A DNA stretch of 58,125 nt. Source: Sphaerochaeta sp. UBA5849 (GTDB lineage Bacteria > Spirochaetota > Spirochaetia > Sphaerochaetales > Sphaerochaetaceae). The translations under genes and the position numbers were made by a program. The DNA lies in assembly GCA_002432715.1 (NCBI GenBank), contig DJGJ01000018.1:40706-98830 (forward strand). Direction: 5' to 3'. The number at the start of each line of letters is the position of its first letter. Position 1 is the first letter of the stretch. This document shows positions 1-8,487 of the stretch, in pieces. The notes below the pieces were generated by a model that saw only the letters and a program-made list of their open reading frames with translations, ran no database searches and was not told where the DNA came from.

Positions 1-1097
1 CCTTCCGCGACACCTATCTGGATATCCCCTTCGATGTGAGCGAGGTGCTGTTTATCTGTACGGCAAATACGCTGGATTCCATCCCCAGGCCTTTGCTGGA
101 TCGAATGGAGATCATTCAGCTCTCGGGGTACACCAGTGACGAGAAGCTTGCCATCGGCAGGAAGTACCTGGTCCCCAAATCGATGGAAAAGCATGGCCTG
201 ACCAAGAACGAAATCAAGTATACCCCGGCAATCCTGAGAAAAATTGCCGATGAGTATGCCAGGGAGGCAGGAGTGAGAAACTTCGAGAAATCCCTGCACA
301 AGATCAACCGCAAGGTCGCCCTCTCCTTGGTCGAAAACAAGATGGAATCCCTGCCTGTGGTCATCGACGAGAAGCTGCTTCTCGAGTATCTCGGCCAGCC
401 GATCTTTGTCGAGGATGAGATCTTGAAAGCCGACAGGCCCGGTATGGCCATCGGTCTTGCATGGACCAGCATGGGTGGCGATACCTTGATCATCGAAGCG
501 CAGAACACTCCCGGCAAGGGTGAGATCAAACTCACCGGTCAGCTTGGGGAGGTAATGCAGGAGTCGGCAAGCATCGCCTATACCTACATCAAGGCGCATG
601 CAACCGAACATAAGATCGACCCGAGTTGGTTTGAGCACAACGCCATCCACCTTCACGTGCCTGAAGGGGCGACTCCGAAGGACGGACCTTCCGCAGGGGT
701 GACCATGGCCGTTGCCCTATACAGCTTGGTCACCGGCCAAGTCATGGCCCCCAACCTGGCCATGACGGGGGAACTGACCCTCAAGGGAAAGGTCATGCCC
801 ATCGGCGGCTTGAAGGAGAAGGTGCTTGCAGCAAGAAGGAACAAGATCGAAGCAATCATCATTCCCCAGTTCAACAAGCGCGATCTGGACAAGCTTGACG
901 AGGGGCTGAAAAAAGGCATCACCTTCCATTTGGTGGGTTCGGTCGAAGAGGTGCTTGCAATCGCCTTCCCTGACGATGCGAAACGACCGGCGATGCAGCC
1001 CGTCGCGGCAACCGCCCCTCAGCCGAACACAAGCGAAATCGCCGCCATCAGTGCTGCGGTCGCACAAGCGGTCAGGGAGGCGTTGGGTGGGCGTTGA
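1..1097 (+). CDS. lon: Lon ATP-dependent protease, C-terminal part (5' end outside window)
   Basis: C-terminal part of the Lon serine protease, a cytoplasmic AAA+ hexamer that degrades misfolded and regulatory proteins. The frame enters at base 3 (FRDTYLDIPFDVSEVLF), inside the AAA+ module after Walker B. The helical AAA+ subdomain follows, then the S16 peptidase domain with the catalytic Ser in PKDGPSAGV and the catalytic Lys in GGLKEKVLAARR. An Ala/Gln-rich tail of about 35 residues follows the last conserved helix. The stop overlaps the start of the next gene by 11 bp, suggesting coupled translation. Identity is secure; only the missing N-terminus cannot be judged. Confidence 0.96.
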   Translation, partial: FRDTYLDIPFDVSEVLFICTANTLDSIPRPLLDRMEIIQLSGYTSDEKLAIGRKYLVPKSMEKHGLTKNEIKYTPAILRKIADEYAREAGVRNFEKSLHKINRKVALSLVENKMESLPVVIDEKLLLEYLGQPIFVEDEILKADRPGMAIGLAWTSMGGDTLIIEAQNTPGKGEIKLTGQLGEVMQESASIAYTYIKAHATEHKIDPSWFEHNAIHLHVPEGATPKDGPSAGVTMAVALYSLVTGQVMAPNLAMTGELTLKGKVMPIGGLKEKVLAARRNKIEAIIIPQFNKRDLDKLDEGLKKGITFHLVGSVEEVLAIAFPDDAKRPAMQPVAATAPQPNTSEIAAISAAVAQAVREALGGR

Positions 1098-2343
1098 GCT
1101 GCTCAGTCCGGCAGGCAATCTTGAGAAGCTGCGTCTCGCCTTCGCTTATGGCGCGGACGCAGCATATCTCGGCCTTTCAGATTTTTCTCTTCGTTCCAAT
1201 GCGAAGAATTTCACGACAGACGATCTTGAGCAGGTGAGAGCACTCAAAGCCGGAAGCGGCAAACGTCTCTACTGCACATTGAATATGCTCTTTGACGAGG
1301 CAAACCTTGCCTTGCTCAAGGAGCAATTGCCAGTGATCAAGACTTGGCCGTTCGATGCCTTCATCATCAGCGATATCGGTCTTGTTCCCCTGCTGCAGGA
1401 TGCACTTGGACCATCGGTGGAGCTGCATCTCTCGACCCAGGCAAGCTGCACCAACTCCAGCAGTGCTTCGATGTACCAAAAGATGGGATTCAGACGAGTC
1501 ATCCTGGGTAGGGAGACTCCACTGGAGGATATCAGACGCATCAAGGACGCCAATCCAGATTTAGAGCTTGAGGTATTTGTCCACGGGGCGATGTGCATGG
1601 CCTATTCGGGTCGCTGCCTGCTTTCCAGCCACTTGACCGGCCGCAGCGCCAACCAAGGTGATTGCAGCCATACCTGCCGATGGAACTATCAACTGCTCCA
1701 AAGCGGGGAGTTGGCTTTGGAGGAAGAACAGCGAAAGGGTGTGTACTACCCGGTGATCGAGCAGGATGGATACACCACCATTCTCTCATCCAAGGACCTG
1801 TGCATGATCGATCATCTGCAGCAGTTGGTCGACTGTGGCGTTGATTCCTTGAAGATCGAGGGCCGGATGAAAAGCAGTTACTATGTGGCAGTAGTTACGA
1901 GAGCCTATCGAAAAGCCCTCGACGCCCTTCAAACCGGCGATGAAAATTGGAAGACGTTCCGTCAGGACCTCTTCGACATAAGCCACAGGGAGTACTCCAC
2001 CGGCTTCTTCTTCGGTCATGGGCCGGTCGACCCCGCCATGGGGCAAGGAATCGACAAGAGCACCGAACAGGGATACCTCAGGGACTACCTTTTCTGCGGT
2101 TTCATCGGCACGCAGGTCGAACCGGGGATATTCGCCCTCGAATTGAAGAATCAAATCCGCAAGGGGATGACCATCGAATACATCTCAAGCGATGTCCATC
2201 ACATTGAAGACGATTGCTTTTGTTTGCTGGATGAGCATTTGCAGCCAATCGAACAAGCCGACCACGGCAAGGTACAGTATCTGAAAACAGACAAATCGAT
2301 ACAGACAGGCTATATCATCCGCCGGGAAACTGTGGTTAAATAG
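1087..2343 (+). CDS. U32 family peptidase-like protein (TrhP/YegQ type)
   Basis: 418 residues. The U32 signature is clear: EVFVHGAMCMAYSGRC, followed by a second Cys pair in the GDCSHTCRW segment; these Cys residues hold an Fe-S cluster in studied relatives. Length and the C-terminal extension fit the TrhP/YegQ branch, which takes part in prephenate-dependent hydroxylation of tRNA U34 rather than proteolysis; this assignment is by family resemblance only. The frame is open further upstream inside lon, but the GTG at 1087 has AGGGAGG 6 bases before it and begins with the conserved MGVELLSPAGNLEKL, so it is the likely start. The gene overlaps lon by 11 bp and is probably co-transcribed with it. 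Confidence 0.88.
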   Translation: MGVELLSPAGNLEKLRLAFAYGADAAYLGLSDFSLRSNAKNFTTDDLEQVRALKAGSGKRLYCTLNMLFDEANLALLKEQLPVIKTWPFDAFIISDIGLVPLLQDALGPSVELHLSTQASCTNSSSASMYQKMGFRRVILGRETPLEDIRRIKDANPDLELEVFVHGAMCMAYSGRCLLSSHLTGRSANQGDCSHTCRWNYQLLQSGELALEEEQRKGVYYPVIEQDGYTTILSSKDLCMIDHLQQLVDCGVDSLKIEGRMKSSYYVAVVTRAYRKALDALQTGDENWKTFRQDLFDISHREYSTGFFFGHGPVDPAMGQGIDKSTEQGYLRDYLFCGFIGTQVEPGIFALELKNQIRKGMTIEYISSDVHHIEDDCFCLLDEHLQPIEQADHGKVQYLKTDKSIQTGYIIRRETVVK

Positions 2344-2348
2344 CACAT

Positions 2349-3095
2349 ATGAAACGAATCCTCCTTTCATTGGCTATGAGTCTTTGCATGCTCAGCACCC
2401 TTGCAAGTGCCGCCTTGGTGGATGATTTTTCCTTTCTCAAGGAAATACCAGCCTTTGTGCAGTATGTCCAAGTGGTGAGGGATGCCGGTGATTGCGACAA
2501 AGCAGAGGAGCTGCGGGTGAAGCTGCAGAAGACAGGACTTGAAGAGGAGCAACAGATTGTGCTCGATATTCGTACGGCCACCCTGCTTGCCCGCCTGTAT
2601 ACGGAAGGAGAACCAAAAAACCCAAGTCGTTCCCTTGAACTGCTCAAGGAAGCGGAACAGGAACTGGAGGGACTGGAGGAAGATTCATTTTTCAAGCTTA
2701 TCCTTGAAGCCGAAATCGATTCCATCCACTATCTCCTCAACCCGAGAAGTCTGGGAAAGGGCATCAGCAGCAACGCCAAGATCAACAAGGCGTACAAGCA
2801 TTACCCCGACCAGGTGTATGCGCGTCTGATGAAGGCCAGCAGTCTGCTCTATGCACCCTCGATTGCCGGAGGGGATGTGAACAAGGCACTGCAGATATAT
2901 TTGGAGCTTCTTCGTGAAGGGTTGCCGATTCTCTCCCGATGGGATACGGCCAGCCTGTACAGCAATATCGGTGTGGCAAGCATGAAGCGAAACGAGTGGA
3001 GTACTGCAAAGGGATACTTGGATGCAGCAAAAGCTCTCTATCGTTTCGACCCCACCCTCGATGCATATTTGAAAGAGGTGCAAGACAAGTTATGA
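2349..3095 (+). CDS. Secreted TPR-like protein of unknown function
   Basis: 248 residues with a typical signal peptide (MKRILLSLAMSLCMLSTLASA, cleavage near residue 21). The mature part is almost all helical and carries TPR-like helix pairs, clearest near residues 160-235 (GGDVNKALQIYLELL, then NIGVASMKRNEWSTAKGYL). It most resembles periplasmic TPR scaffolds. I do not recognise a specific function. It starts 5 bases after the U32 stop without a good ribosome-binding site, and its stop overlaps the next ATG (ATGA), so it belongs to the same operon as the glycosyltransferase. Confidence 0.75.
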   Translation: MKRILLSLAMSLCMLSTLASAALVDDFSFLKEIPAFVQYVQVVRDAGDCDKAEELRVKLQKTGLEEEQQIVLDIRTATLLARLYTEGEPKNPSRSLELLKEAEQELEGLEEDSFFKLILEAEIDSIHYLLNPRSLGKGISSNAKINKAYKHYPDQVYARLMKASSLLYAPSIAGGDVNKALQIYLELLREGLPILSRWDTASLYSNIGVASMKRNEWSTAKGYLDAAKALYRFDPTLDAYLKEVQDKL

Positions 3096-4243
3096 ATCTG
3101 CTGGTCTCGACCATTATCCTGATCGTGGGCATCTGGTCGTTTTTTCTTTACACAAGCAACCGACGATACTTCGATCGGATAACCAAGCATTGGGAGGCGT
3201 TTGAGTCCGAGGACTTGGTCACTGTTGCCATTCCCGCCCGCAATGAGGAATTGCATATCGAAGAATGCGTTCGATCCTTGCAGCATCAGAAACATCAGAA
3301 TCTGGAAATTTTAGTCTTGGACGACAACTCCACCGATGCCACCGCTTCCTTGGTCCTCGAGCTGCAGAAGCAGGACAGCCGCATCCGTCTCATTACAGGA
3401 AAACCCCTTGAGGATGGATGGACGGGCAAGCTTTTTGCGATGCAACAGTTGTACGAAGCCGGCAAAGGTTCATACATTCTCTTCACTGATGCCGATACTC
3501 GCCATACTCCTGATTCGATTTCCTACGGCCTCTTTCTGCTTGCTTCACAGAAAGGGGAGATGATCAGCGGATATCCCAAGCAGATTACCCGATCCCTGGC
3601 CCTGGAAGTGCTGGTCAGTGTCATGCTTTTCAATCCCGCACTCTTCGTTCCTTTCCGTATCCAAGCTTCCTTGCAGTGGCCGCTTTTTTCCATGGCCATC
3701 GGGCAGTACCTGATGATCAAGCGGGAAGCACTCATCTCCTTGGGAGGATTTATACCGATAAAAGGCCAGATCTGCGACGATGTCGCCCTTGCTCGCTTAT
3801 GCGCAAAAAAAGGACACAAGCAACTCTTCGCGCCGATGCAGACAGCCCTGCAGTGCGAAATGTTCACGACCTTCTCCCAAGGTTGGAAAAGCTTGGAACG
3901 GTCCATCATCGGAGTGGTCAAGCAAGGCCTGCTGGGCTTCCTCTTGATTCTCCTCATTGTATTGGTCCTGCTCCTGCTCAGCTTTGCTCCGATTCTGAGC
4001 GTGGTTTTTGGGGTTCTGGCTTTTTCAAACCAAAGCTATATGCTTCCCTGTATTTTCTCACTGGCCGGCAGTTTGCTCTTGTTCACCACCTGGAAACGAT
4101 GTGCAACATACTTCGGATTCTCGCCGCAATCGGGCCGGTTCGGGCCGTTGACCATCCTGCTGGTGGTGCTCATGTACCTCAATGGCCTGTTTCTTCGTCT
4201 GAGTGGACGGGGTTTTCTGTGGAAAGGACGCGTTATCACATAA
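3092..4243 (+). CDS. Membrane family 2 glycosyltransferase
   Basis: 383 residues. An N-terminal membrane helix (residues 2-19) precedes a GT2 catalytic domain: VAIPARNEE, the nucleotide-binding VLDDNSTDAT, the DXD-type FTDADTRH, and a downstream DDVALARLCAKKG. Three or four C-terminal membrane segments follow (about residues 270-375). The layout matches membrane glycosyltransferases of the CrtQ/hopene-glycosyltransferase type that transfer sugar to a lipid acceptor; the acceptor cannot be told from sequence. The ATG overlaps the upstream stop by 4 bp. An in-frame extension upstream is antisense-free but lacks a start with a binding site, so 3092 is preferred. Confidence 0.86.
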   Translation: MNLLVSTIILIVGIWSFFLYTSNRRYFDRITKHWEAFESEDLVTVAIPARNEELHIEECVRSLQHQKHQNLEILVLDDNSTDATASLVLELQKQDSRIRLITGKPLEDGWTGKLFAMQQLYEAGKGSYILFTDADTRHTPDSISYGLFLLASQKGEMISGYPKQITRSLALEVLVSVMLFNPALFVPFRIQASLQWPLFSMAIGQYLMIKREALISLGGFIPIKGQICDDVALARLCAKKGHKQLFAPMQTALQCEMFTTFSQGWKSLERSIIGVVKQGLLGFLLILLIVLVLLLLSFAPILSVVFGVLAFSNQSYMLPCIFSLAGSLLLFTTWKRCATYFGFSPQSGRFGPLTILLVVLMYLNGLFLRLSGRGFLWKGRVIT

Positions 4244-4281
4244 ATAACCTTAAATTAACGTGTTATATGCAGGTTTTTCCC

Positions 4282-4309
4282 TTGCACAGCCAAAAAAGCG
4301 TGATAGAAT
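4282..4309 (+). promoter_or_regulatory. Promoter of the histone H1-like gene
   Basis: TTGCAC (4282-4287), 16-base spacer, TAGAAT (4304-4309), about 22 bases ahead of the binding site of the 57-residue gene. It lies in a short AT-rich gap after the glycosyltransferase, so the small gene is likely expressed on its own. Confidence 0.55.
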
Positions 4310-4337
4310 TAGATAACCTAGACACATGGAGGAATCA

Positions 4338-4511
4338 ATGACCATTCACGAACAGATTGTCATGCAGTATGAAACGTACCTCGCAGAGAACCAAAAGTTC
4401 ACTGAGAAAGGAGTAAAGGTCTCGGCAGCACGAGCCAGAAAGGCTTTGGCAGAAATCGCAAAACTTTGCAAAGATCGCAGAAAAGAGATTCAGGAAGAAA
4501 AAGGCGAATAA
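4338..4511 (+). CDS. Histone H1-like (Hc1-type) small basic protein
   Basis: 57 residues, helical, with the pattern KGVKVSAARARKALAEIAK and a lysine/glutamate-rich end. This resembles the small Hc1/histone H1-like proteins of Bacteroidetes and spirochaetes (KGNKxAGxRARKAxxEI), thought to bind DNA. An ATG at 4326 is in frame, but GGAGG at 4328-4332 sits 5 bases before the ATG at 4338, which decides the start. It has its own promoter and a terminator immediately downstream. DNA binding is inferred from family, not shown. Confidence 0.68.
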   Translation: MTIHEQIVMQYETYLAENQKFTEKGVKVSAARARKALAEIAKLCKDRRKEIQEEKGE

Positions 4512-4524
4512 CAATCGCTTGAGT

Positions 4525-4554
4525 ATGGCGTCCTTTGCTGGACGCCATTTCTTT
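4525..4554 (+). terminator. Intrinsic terminator after the H1-like gene
   Basis: Perfect 9-bp stem ATGGCGTCC/GGACGCCAT with a 6-base loop, followed by TTCTTT. It closes the single-gene unit 4338-4511. Confidence 0.8.
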
Positions 4555-4561
4555 GGCCTCC

Positions 4562-4641
4562 CGGTGCTCGAAAACCTTTTTGCAACCATACCACGTCTCA
4601 TCCTGCCTCGTGTGATGAGGCGGGATGACGAAGGAGCACCG
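4562..4641. repeat. Nested inverted repeats downstream of valS
   Basis: Outer 8-bp arms CGGTGCTC (4562-4569) and GAGCACCG (4634-4641) enclose a second hairpin, CATCCTGCCTC (4599-4609) with GAGGCGGGATG (4617-4627). Together they would form a branched structure at the 3' end of the valS transcript. There is no U-run, so a plain intrinsic terminator is less likely than a processing or stability element. Confidence 0.5.
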
Positions 4642-4647
4642 AATGCA

Positions 4648-7296
4648 TTACAGGAACGTTTTAAGCAATGTCAGGTGCTTTTCACCCTTCTCTATCTTTT
4701 CTTCGAACTCGGCCTTCTTGCCTTGTTCCTTCTCTATGGCCTCAGCTTTCGCGTTGGAAATGAACTTCTCGTTTGAGAGTTTGGCGAGAACACCTTCCAG
4801 GCTCTTGCGGCTCTTCTCGATGTCGGCTTCCAGCTTGGCGACCTCTTTCTCTACATCGATGGCCTCACGAACGAAGACGAACATCTCATAGCCGGTACCG
4901 GCAACGGGAACCGCCTTGGCGGTGTCTGCACTCTCATCCACTTCAAGCGAAGAAGCTCCTACAAAGCCGGCCATCAGGCTCTTTTGTTCCTCAAAGAAGG
5001 AAGCTGCAAAGAATGACGGGTCGCACTTGACCACCACGCGGATTTTTCGTTCGACAGGAATGCCCAAGTCGGAACGCAATGCCCTCAGGGATGTAACCGC
5101 TTCCTGCAGTCTTGCCACCTTCATTGCATCCTCATCATGAATCCGGTCATTGCGGTAAGCGGGATACGAGCTGGTGATCAGCGGACCTTCCACGTTTGGC
5201 AGCTTTTGGTAGATCTCCTCACTGATGAAGGAAGCAAAGGGATGCATCAGGCGCATCGACTCTGCAAGAAGGTCCAGAAGCAGGGCCACCTGCCGCTCCT
5301 TGAGCCCTGAATCCTCGCTGTACAAACCTTGTTTGGCGCTTTCGATATACCAGTCGCAAAAATCGTTCCAGAAGAAATCATACACAGCCTGGGCGCCATC
5401 ACTGAACTTATAGCTCTCGAGCGCCAACTTCACCTTCCGCGTTGCCTCATTGAGCTGGTGGTAGATCCACTTGTCCATGGTTGACAAATCAACCGAGGAA
5501 ACATCGATAGCATCCACACCCTCCAGGTTCATCAGAAGGAACCGGGCGGCATTCCATACCTTGTTTGCAAAACGGGAACCAAGTTTGAAGGAGTCCATAT
5601 CGATGAGGATGTCCTGACCCTGGGTGGCCATGTAGCAGAGGGTGAACTTCATCGCATCAGCGCCGTACTGCTGTACAACATCCAAGGGGTCGATTCCGTT
5701 TCCCAGGCTCTTGCTCATCTTTCTTCCCTGCTTGTCACGAACCAAACCGGTAATGTAGATATCGCGGAACGGGACGTCCCCCATCAGCTCCAAGGAAGCC
5801 ATGATCATTCGGGAAACCCAGAAGAAGATGATATCGTATGCGGTGACCAACGTGGTGGTCGGGAAATACGTGGCAAGATCTGCTGTCTTTTGCGGCCATC
5901 CCAACGTACTGAACGGCCACAACCATGAACTGAACCAGGTATCGAGAACATCCGTTTCCTGCACAAGATCGGTACTATGGCACTTCGGACACTCGGAGGG
6001 ATCCTGTCTGGCTACGATGATTTCGTTGCACTGCCGGCACTCCCACACAGGAATTCGGTGCCCCCACCACAGCTGACGGCTGATGCACCAGTCATGGATG
6101 TTTTCCAGCCAATGGCTGTAGGTATTCTCCCAACGCTTCGGATAGAAGACAATTTTCTCATCCTTCCAAGCCTTGAGGGCTTTGTCGGCCATACCTTTCA
6201 TGCTGACAAACCATTGATTGGACAGATACGGCTCAATAACGGTATTGCAACGGTAGCAATGACCTACATCGTGGTTGTGTTCCACTTCCTTGATCAGGAA
6301 CCCCTGTTCCTTCAAGTCTTGTACAACCAGTGACCGGGCCTCAATGGCATTGATGTTTCGGTATTTTTCCGGGCAGTTCTCATTGAGCGTCCCATCGGCA
6401 TTCAGTACATTCACTTTTTCAAGGTTGTGGCGCTTGCCGCACTGCCAGTCGTTGGGATCGTGAGCCGGAGTAATCTTCACCATGCCGGTGCCGAACGTCA
6501 TATCAACGAAACTGTCGGCAATGATGGGGATTTTTCGGCCGGTCAAGGGAAGGTCCAACAGCTTGCCCACCAAGTGGGTATATCGTTCATCCTCGGGATT
6601 GACGGCAACGGCAACGTCGCCGAACATCGTCTCGGGTCTGGTTGTGGCAACGGTGATGAACCCGCTTCCATCACTGTATGGATACCGCACATCGTACAGG
6701 AAGGCATGCACCGGCTGGTATTCAACCTCATCATCGGCAAGTGCGGTTCCGCACTTCGGGCAATAGTTCACCAGATACTCGCCCTTGTAGATGAGTCCGC
6801 GCTCATACAGGGTGACAAAGCTTTCCCGTACCGCTTGGCTGAGGCCTTCATCCATGGTGAATCTTTCATGCTCCCAGTCGCAACTGCAGCCGATTTTCTG
6901 CAGTTGTTCCTTGATGATGCTGTGATGCTTCTCTTTCACCTGCCAGGTACGTTCAAGGAACCGGTCGCGTCCGAGGTCCTGTCTTCGAAGGCCTTCCTTG
7001 GCAAGCTGGCGTTCCACCACGTTCTGGGTGGCGATCCCTGCATGGTCGGTTCCGGGCACCCACAGGGTGGGCCTGCCGGTCATGCGGTAGTACCGGGTGA
7101 GGATGTCCTGCAGGGAGTTGTTCAGGGCATGACCCATATGCAGGATTCCGGTGACGTTGGGAGGAGGCATTACAATGGTGAATGGAGTTTGCTGCCCTGC
7201 TACCGGCTTGAACAAACCCTCTTGGGTCCATGCTTGATAAATTCGATCCTCAAACGTTTTTGGATCATAGGCTTTGGCCAATTCAATTGCCTTCAC
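4648..7296 (-). CDS. valS: Valyl-tRNA synthetase
   Basis: 882 residues, class I synthetase that charges tRNA-Val. HIGH-type motif HMGH at residues 53-56 after PPPNVTG, an editing (CP1) domain in the middle, GRKMSKSLGN for KMSKS near residue 525, the anticodon-binding domain, and the C-terminal coiled coil (last ~65 residues, Lys/Glu rich) typical of ValRS. Zinc-type Cys pairs (YCPKCG; CRQCNE...CPKCHS) are visible. The frame extends upstream, but GTG at 7296 (MKAIELAKAYDPKTF) has AGGAGG 6 bases before it, so the shorter form is chosen. A promoter candidate overlaps the terminator of the gene before it. Confidence 0.96.
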   Translation of the reverse strand: MKAIELAKAYDPKTFEDRIYQAWTQEGLFKPVAGQQTPFTIVMPPPNVTGILHMGHALNNSLQDILTRYYRMTGRPTLWVPGTDHAGIATQNVVERQLAKEGLRRQDLGRDRFLERTWQVKEKHHSIIKEQLQKIGCSCDWEHERFTMDEGLSQAVRESFVTLYERGLIYKGEYLVNYCPKCGTALADDEVEYQPVHAFLYDVRYPYSDGSGFITVATTRPETMFGDVAVAVNPEDERYTHLVGKLLDLPLTGRKIPIIADSFVDMTFGTGMVKITPAHDPNDWQCGKRHNLEKVNVLNADGTLNENCPEKYRNINAIEARSLVVQDLKEQGFLIKEVEHNHDVGHCYRCNTVIEPYLSNQWFVSMKGMADKALKAWKDEKIVFYPKRWENTYSHWLENIHDWCISRQLWWGHRIPVWECRQCNEIIVARQDPSECPKCHSTDLVQETDVLDTWFSSWLWPFSTLGWPQKTADLATYFPTTTLVTAYDIIFFWVSRMIMASLELMGDVPFRDIYITGLVRDKQGRKMSKSLGNGIDPLDVVQQYGADAMKFTLCYMATQGQDILIDMDSFKLGSRFANKVWNAARFLLMNLEGVDAIDVSSVDLSTMDKWIYHQLNEATRKVKLALESYKFSDGAQAVYDFFWNDFCDWYIESAKQGLYSEDSGLKERQVALLLDLLAESMRLMHPFASFISEEIYQKLPNVEGPLITSSYPAYRNDRIHDEDAMKVARLQEAVTSLRALRSDLGIPVERKIRVVVKCDPSFFAASFFEEQKSLMAGFVGASSLEVDESADTAKAVPVAGTGYEMFVFVREAIDVEKEVAKLEADIEKSRKSLEGVLAKLSNEKFISNAKAEAIEKEQGKKAEFEEKIEKGEKHLTLLKTFL

Positions 7297-7329
7297 AAAC
7301 TGCCTCCTACTCGGAAAAAGAGTCTGTTC

Positions 7330-7358
7330 ATAGTAGCAAAATAGGGAAGGCTCTACAA
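7330..7358 (-). promoter_or_regulatory. valS promoter embedded in the upstream terminator
   Basis: On the minus strand TTGTAG (7353-7358), 17-base spacer, TACTAT (7330-7335). The -35 hexamer uses the downstream arm of the hairpin at 7347-7374, so termination of the anti-sigma transcript and initiation of valS share the same bases. Confidence 0.5.
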
Positions 7359-7374
7359 GTGAATGTAGAGCCTT
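7336..7374 (-). terminator. Terminator between anti-sigma gene and valS
   Basis: Perfect 11-bp stem, AAGGCTCTACA/TGTAGAGCCTT (7347-7357 with 7364-7374), 6-base loop, then CCCTATTTTG on the minus strand. The U-tract is short, so partial read-through is possible. Confidence 0.6.
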
Positions 7375-7401
7375 CGACATGAGAGCGAGAGGATTTATCT
7401 C

Positions 7402-7938
7402 TTATTCGAGAGGAGTCACCGCCTTCAATTCCAACTTGACTGCATACCCCATAGCGTCAAGATGCTGAACGATCTGCTCCAGACTGAACATATCGAGAGA
7501 AGGTTTCTGAACATCGGTCACCTGCCGAATGTGAGCACTGTTAATGGGCTCGACAACCCCAGGAAGGATTTCCTGTCCCATCTGGGGTTGTGTACCGAAC
7601 AACATGAACGCACCGATGAATACCACCACGAACGCAGCTGCGCTGGTGATCAAAGCTGGAACCAGCTTGATTTGAATTTTTTTGCGAAAAATGTGCATCT
7701 TCTTGTTTGCGGAGGGAAACCGCGTCTTCTCAAAGTACGCGTATACCCGATCCTGGCGAGCCTTGATGTCAGAGTCACGCAACCTTGCATCATACAAAGT
7801 CTGATGCAATGAGCGAAGTTGCTCCAAACGTTGGCGACAGGCGTTGCAATAGGAAAGATGCTCCTGGACCTGGGTCTTCCAAGGTTCCTGCAGCTCATCG
7901 TCAAGATAGGTATTCAACAGTTCGTCGTCCACACACAT
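7402..7938 (-). CDS. Zinc-finger anti-sigma factor, membrane-bound
   Basis: 178 residues. The N-terminus has the ZAS anti-sigma pattern: CVDDELLNTYLDDEL then HLSYCNACRQRL (H-x3-C-x2-C). One membrane helix lies near residues 93-115, and a C-terminal periplasmic part of about 60 residues follows. It would hold the neighbouring ECF sigma factor at the membrane until a signal arrives. It begins 3 bases after the sigma gene's stop, the usual arrangement for such pairs. The periplasmic part has no domain I recognise, so the signal is unknown. Confidence 0.86.
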   Translation of the reverse strand: MCVDDELLNTYLDDELQEPWKTQVQEHLSYCNACRQRLEQLRSLHQTLYDARLRDSDIKARQDRVYAYFEKTRFPSANKKMHIFRKKIQIKLVPALITSAAAFVVVFIGAFMLFGTQPQMGQEILPGVVEPINSAHIRQVTDVQKPSLDMFSLEQIVQHLDAMGYAVKLELKAVTPLE

Positions 7939-7941
7939 ACA

Positions 7942-8460
7942 CTACTCCTGGCTGAGAATCGACTCGAGCATTTTACGTGCCCGATAGACTCGTACCTTCA
8001 CATTACTTTCAGAAATATGGAGCACACTCGCGATTTGCTTGTAATCCATGTCGGTATACTCTTTCATCACAATGACAAGCCTGAACTTCTCAGGAAGCTG
8101 GTCTATGGCCTCCTGTACGAGTTTGCGGGTCTCCTTATCCTCCAACACCTGGGCACCGTCGGAAGTGTTGGCATGCATGGCAGGAACCTTTTTCAGCTTC
8201 TCCACCATCCCCATCTCCCGGGCTTTCCGTTTCACTTGGTTGATGGCAAGGTTTTTCGACACCCTGATCAGCCAATACTTGGCATCATCAAGGGTGGCAA
8301 ACTCCATCCCCTTGTCAAAGAACCTGATGAAAGCTTCCTGGCAAATCTCTTCAGCAAGGTCCTGATTGTTGGTGACGTGATAGACCACGCGCATCAATAT
8401 CGGGAAAACCTCTTCATAAACTCGCTTGAACGCTCGCTCATCGTTGCTCTGTATTTCCAT
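7942..8460 (-). CDS. ECF-type RNA polymerase sigma factor
   Basis: 172 residues with region 2 (FPILMRVVYHVTNNQDLAEEI, then CQEAFIRFF) and region 4 (LPEKFRLVIVMKEYTDMDYKQIA, with the helix-turn-helix SVLHISESNVKVRVYRARKML described here by its position near residues 135-160). No region 3, as usual for ECF sigmas. It directs RNA polymerase to a small stress regulon. It sits 27 bases after cysS and 3 bases before its anti-sigma gene. No clear ribosome-binding site precedes the ATG, so coupling to cysS translation may matter. Confidence 0.9.
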   Translation of the reverse strand: MEIQSNDERAFKRVYEEVFPILMRVVYHVTNNQDLAEEICQEAFIRFFDKGMEFATLDDAKYWLIRVSKNLAINQVKRKAREMGMVEKLKKVPAMHANTSDGAQVLEDKETRKLVQEAIDQLPEKFRLVIVMKEYTDMDYKQIASVLHISESNVKVRVYRARKMLESILSQE

Positions 8461-8487
8461 AACGTTAACAACTCACCAGTAACCAAG

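Noticed and set aside
6427..7344. 305-codon open frame opposite valS
   Set aside because: Antisense to a conserved synthetase; protein is low in family-like features and has no binding site.
7297..7401. T-box or other riboswitch upstream of valS
   Set aside because: The leader is short and lacks the T-box sequence and specifier structure; only a terminator-like hairpin is present.
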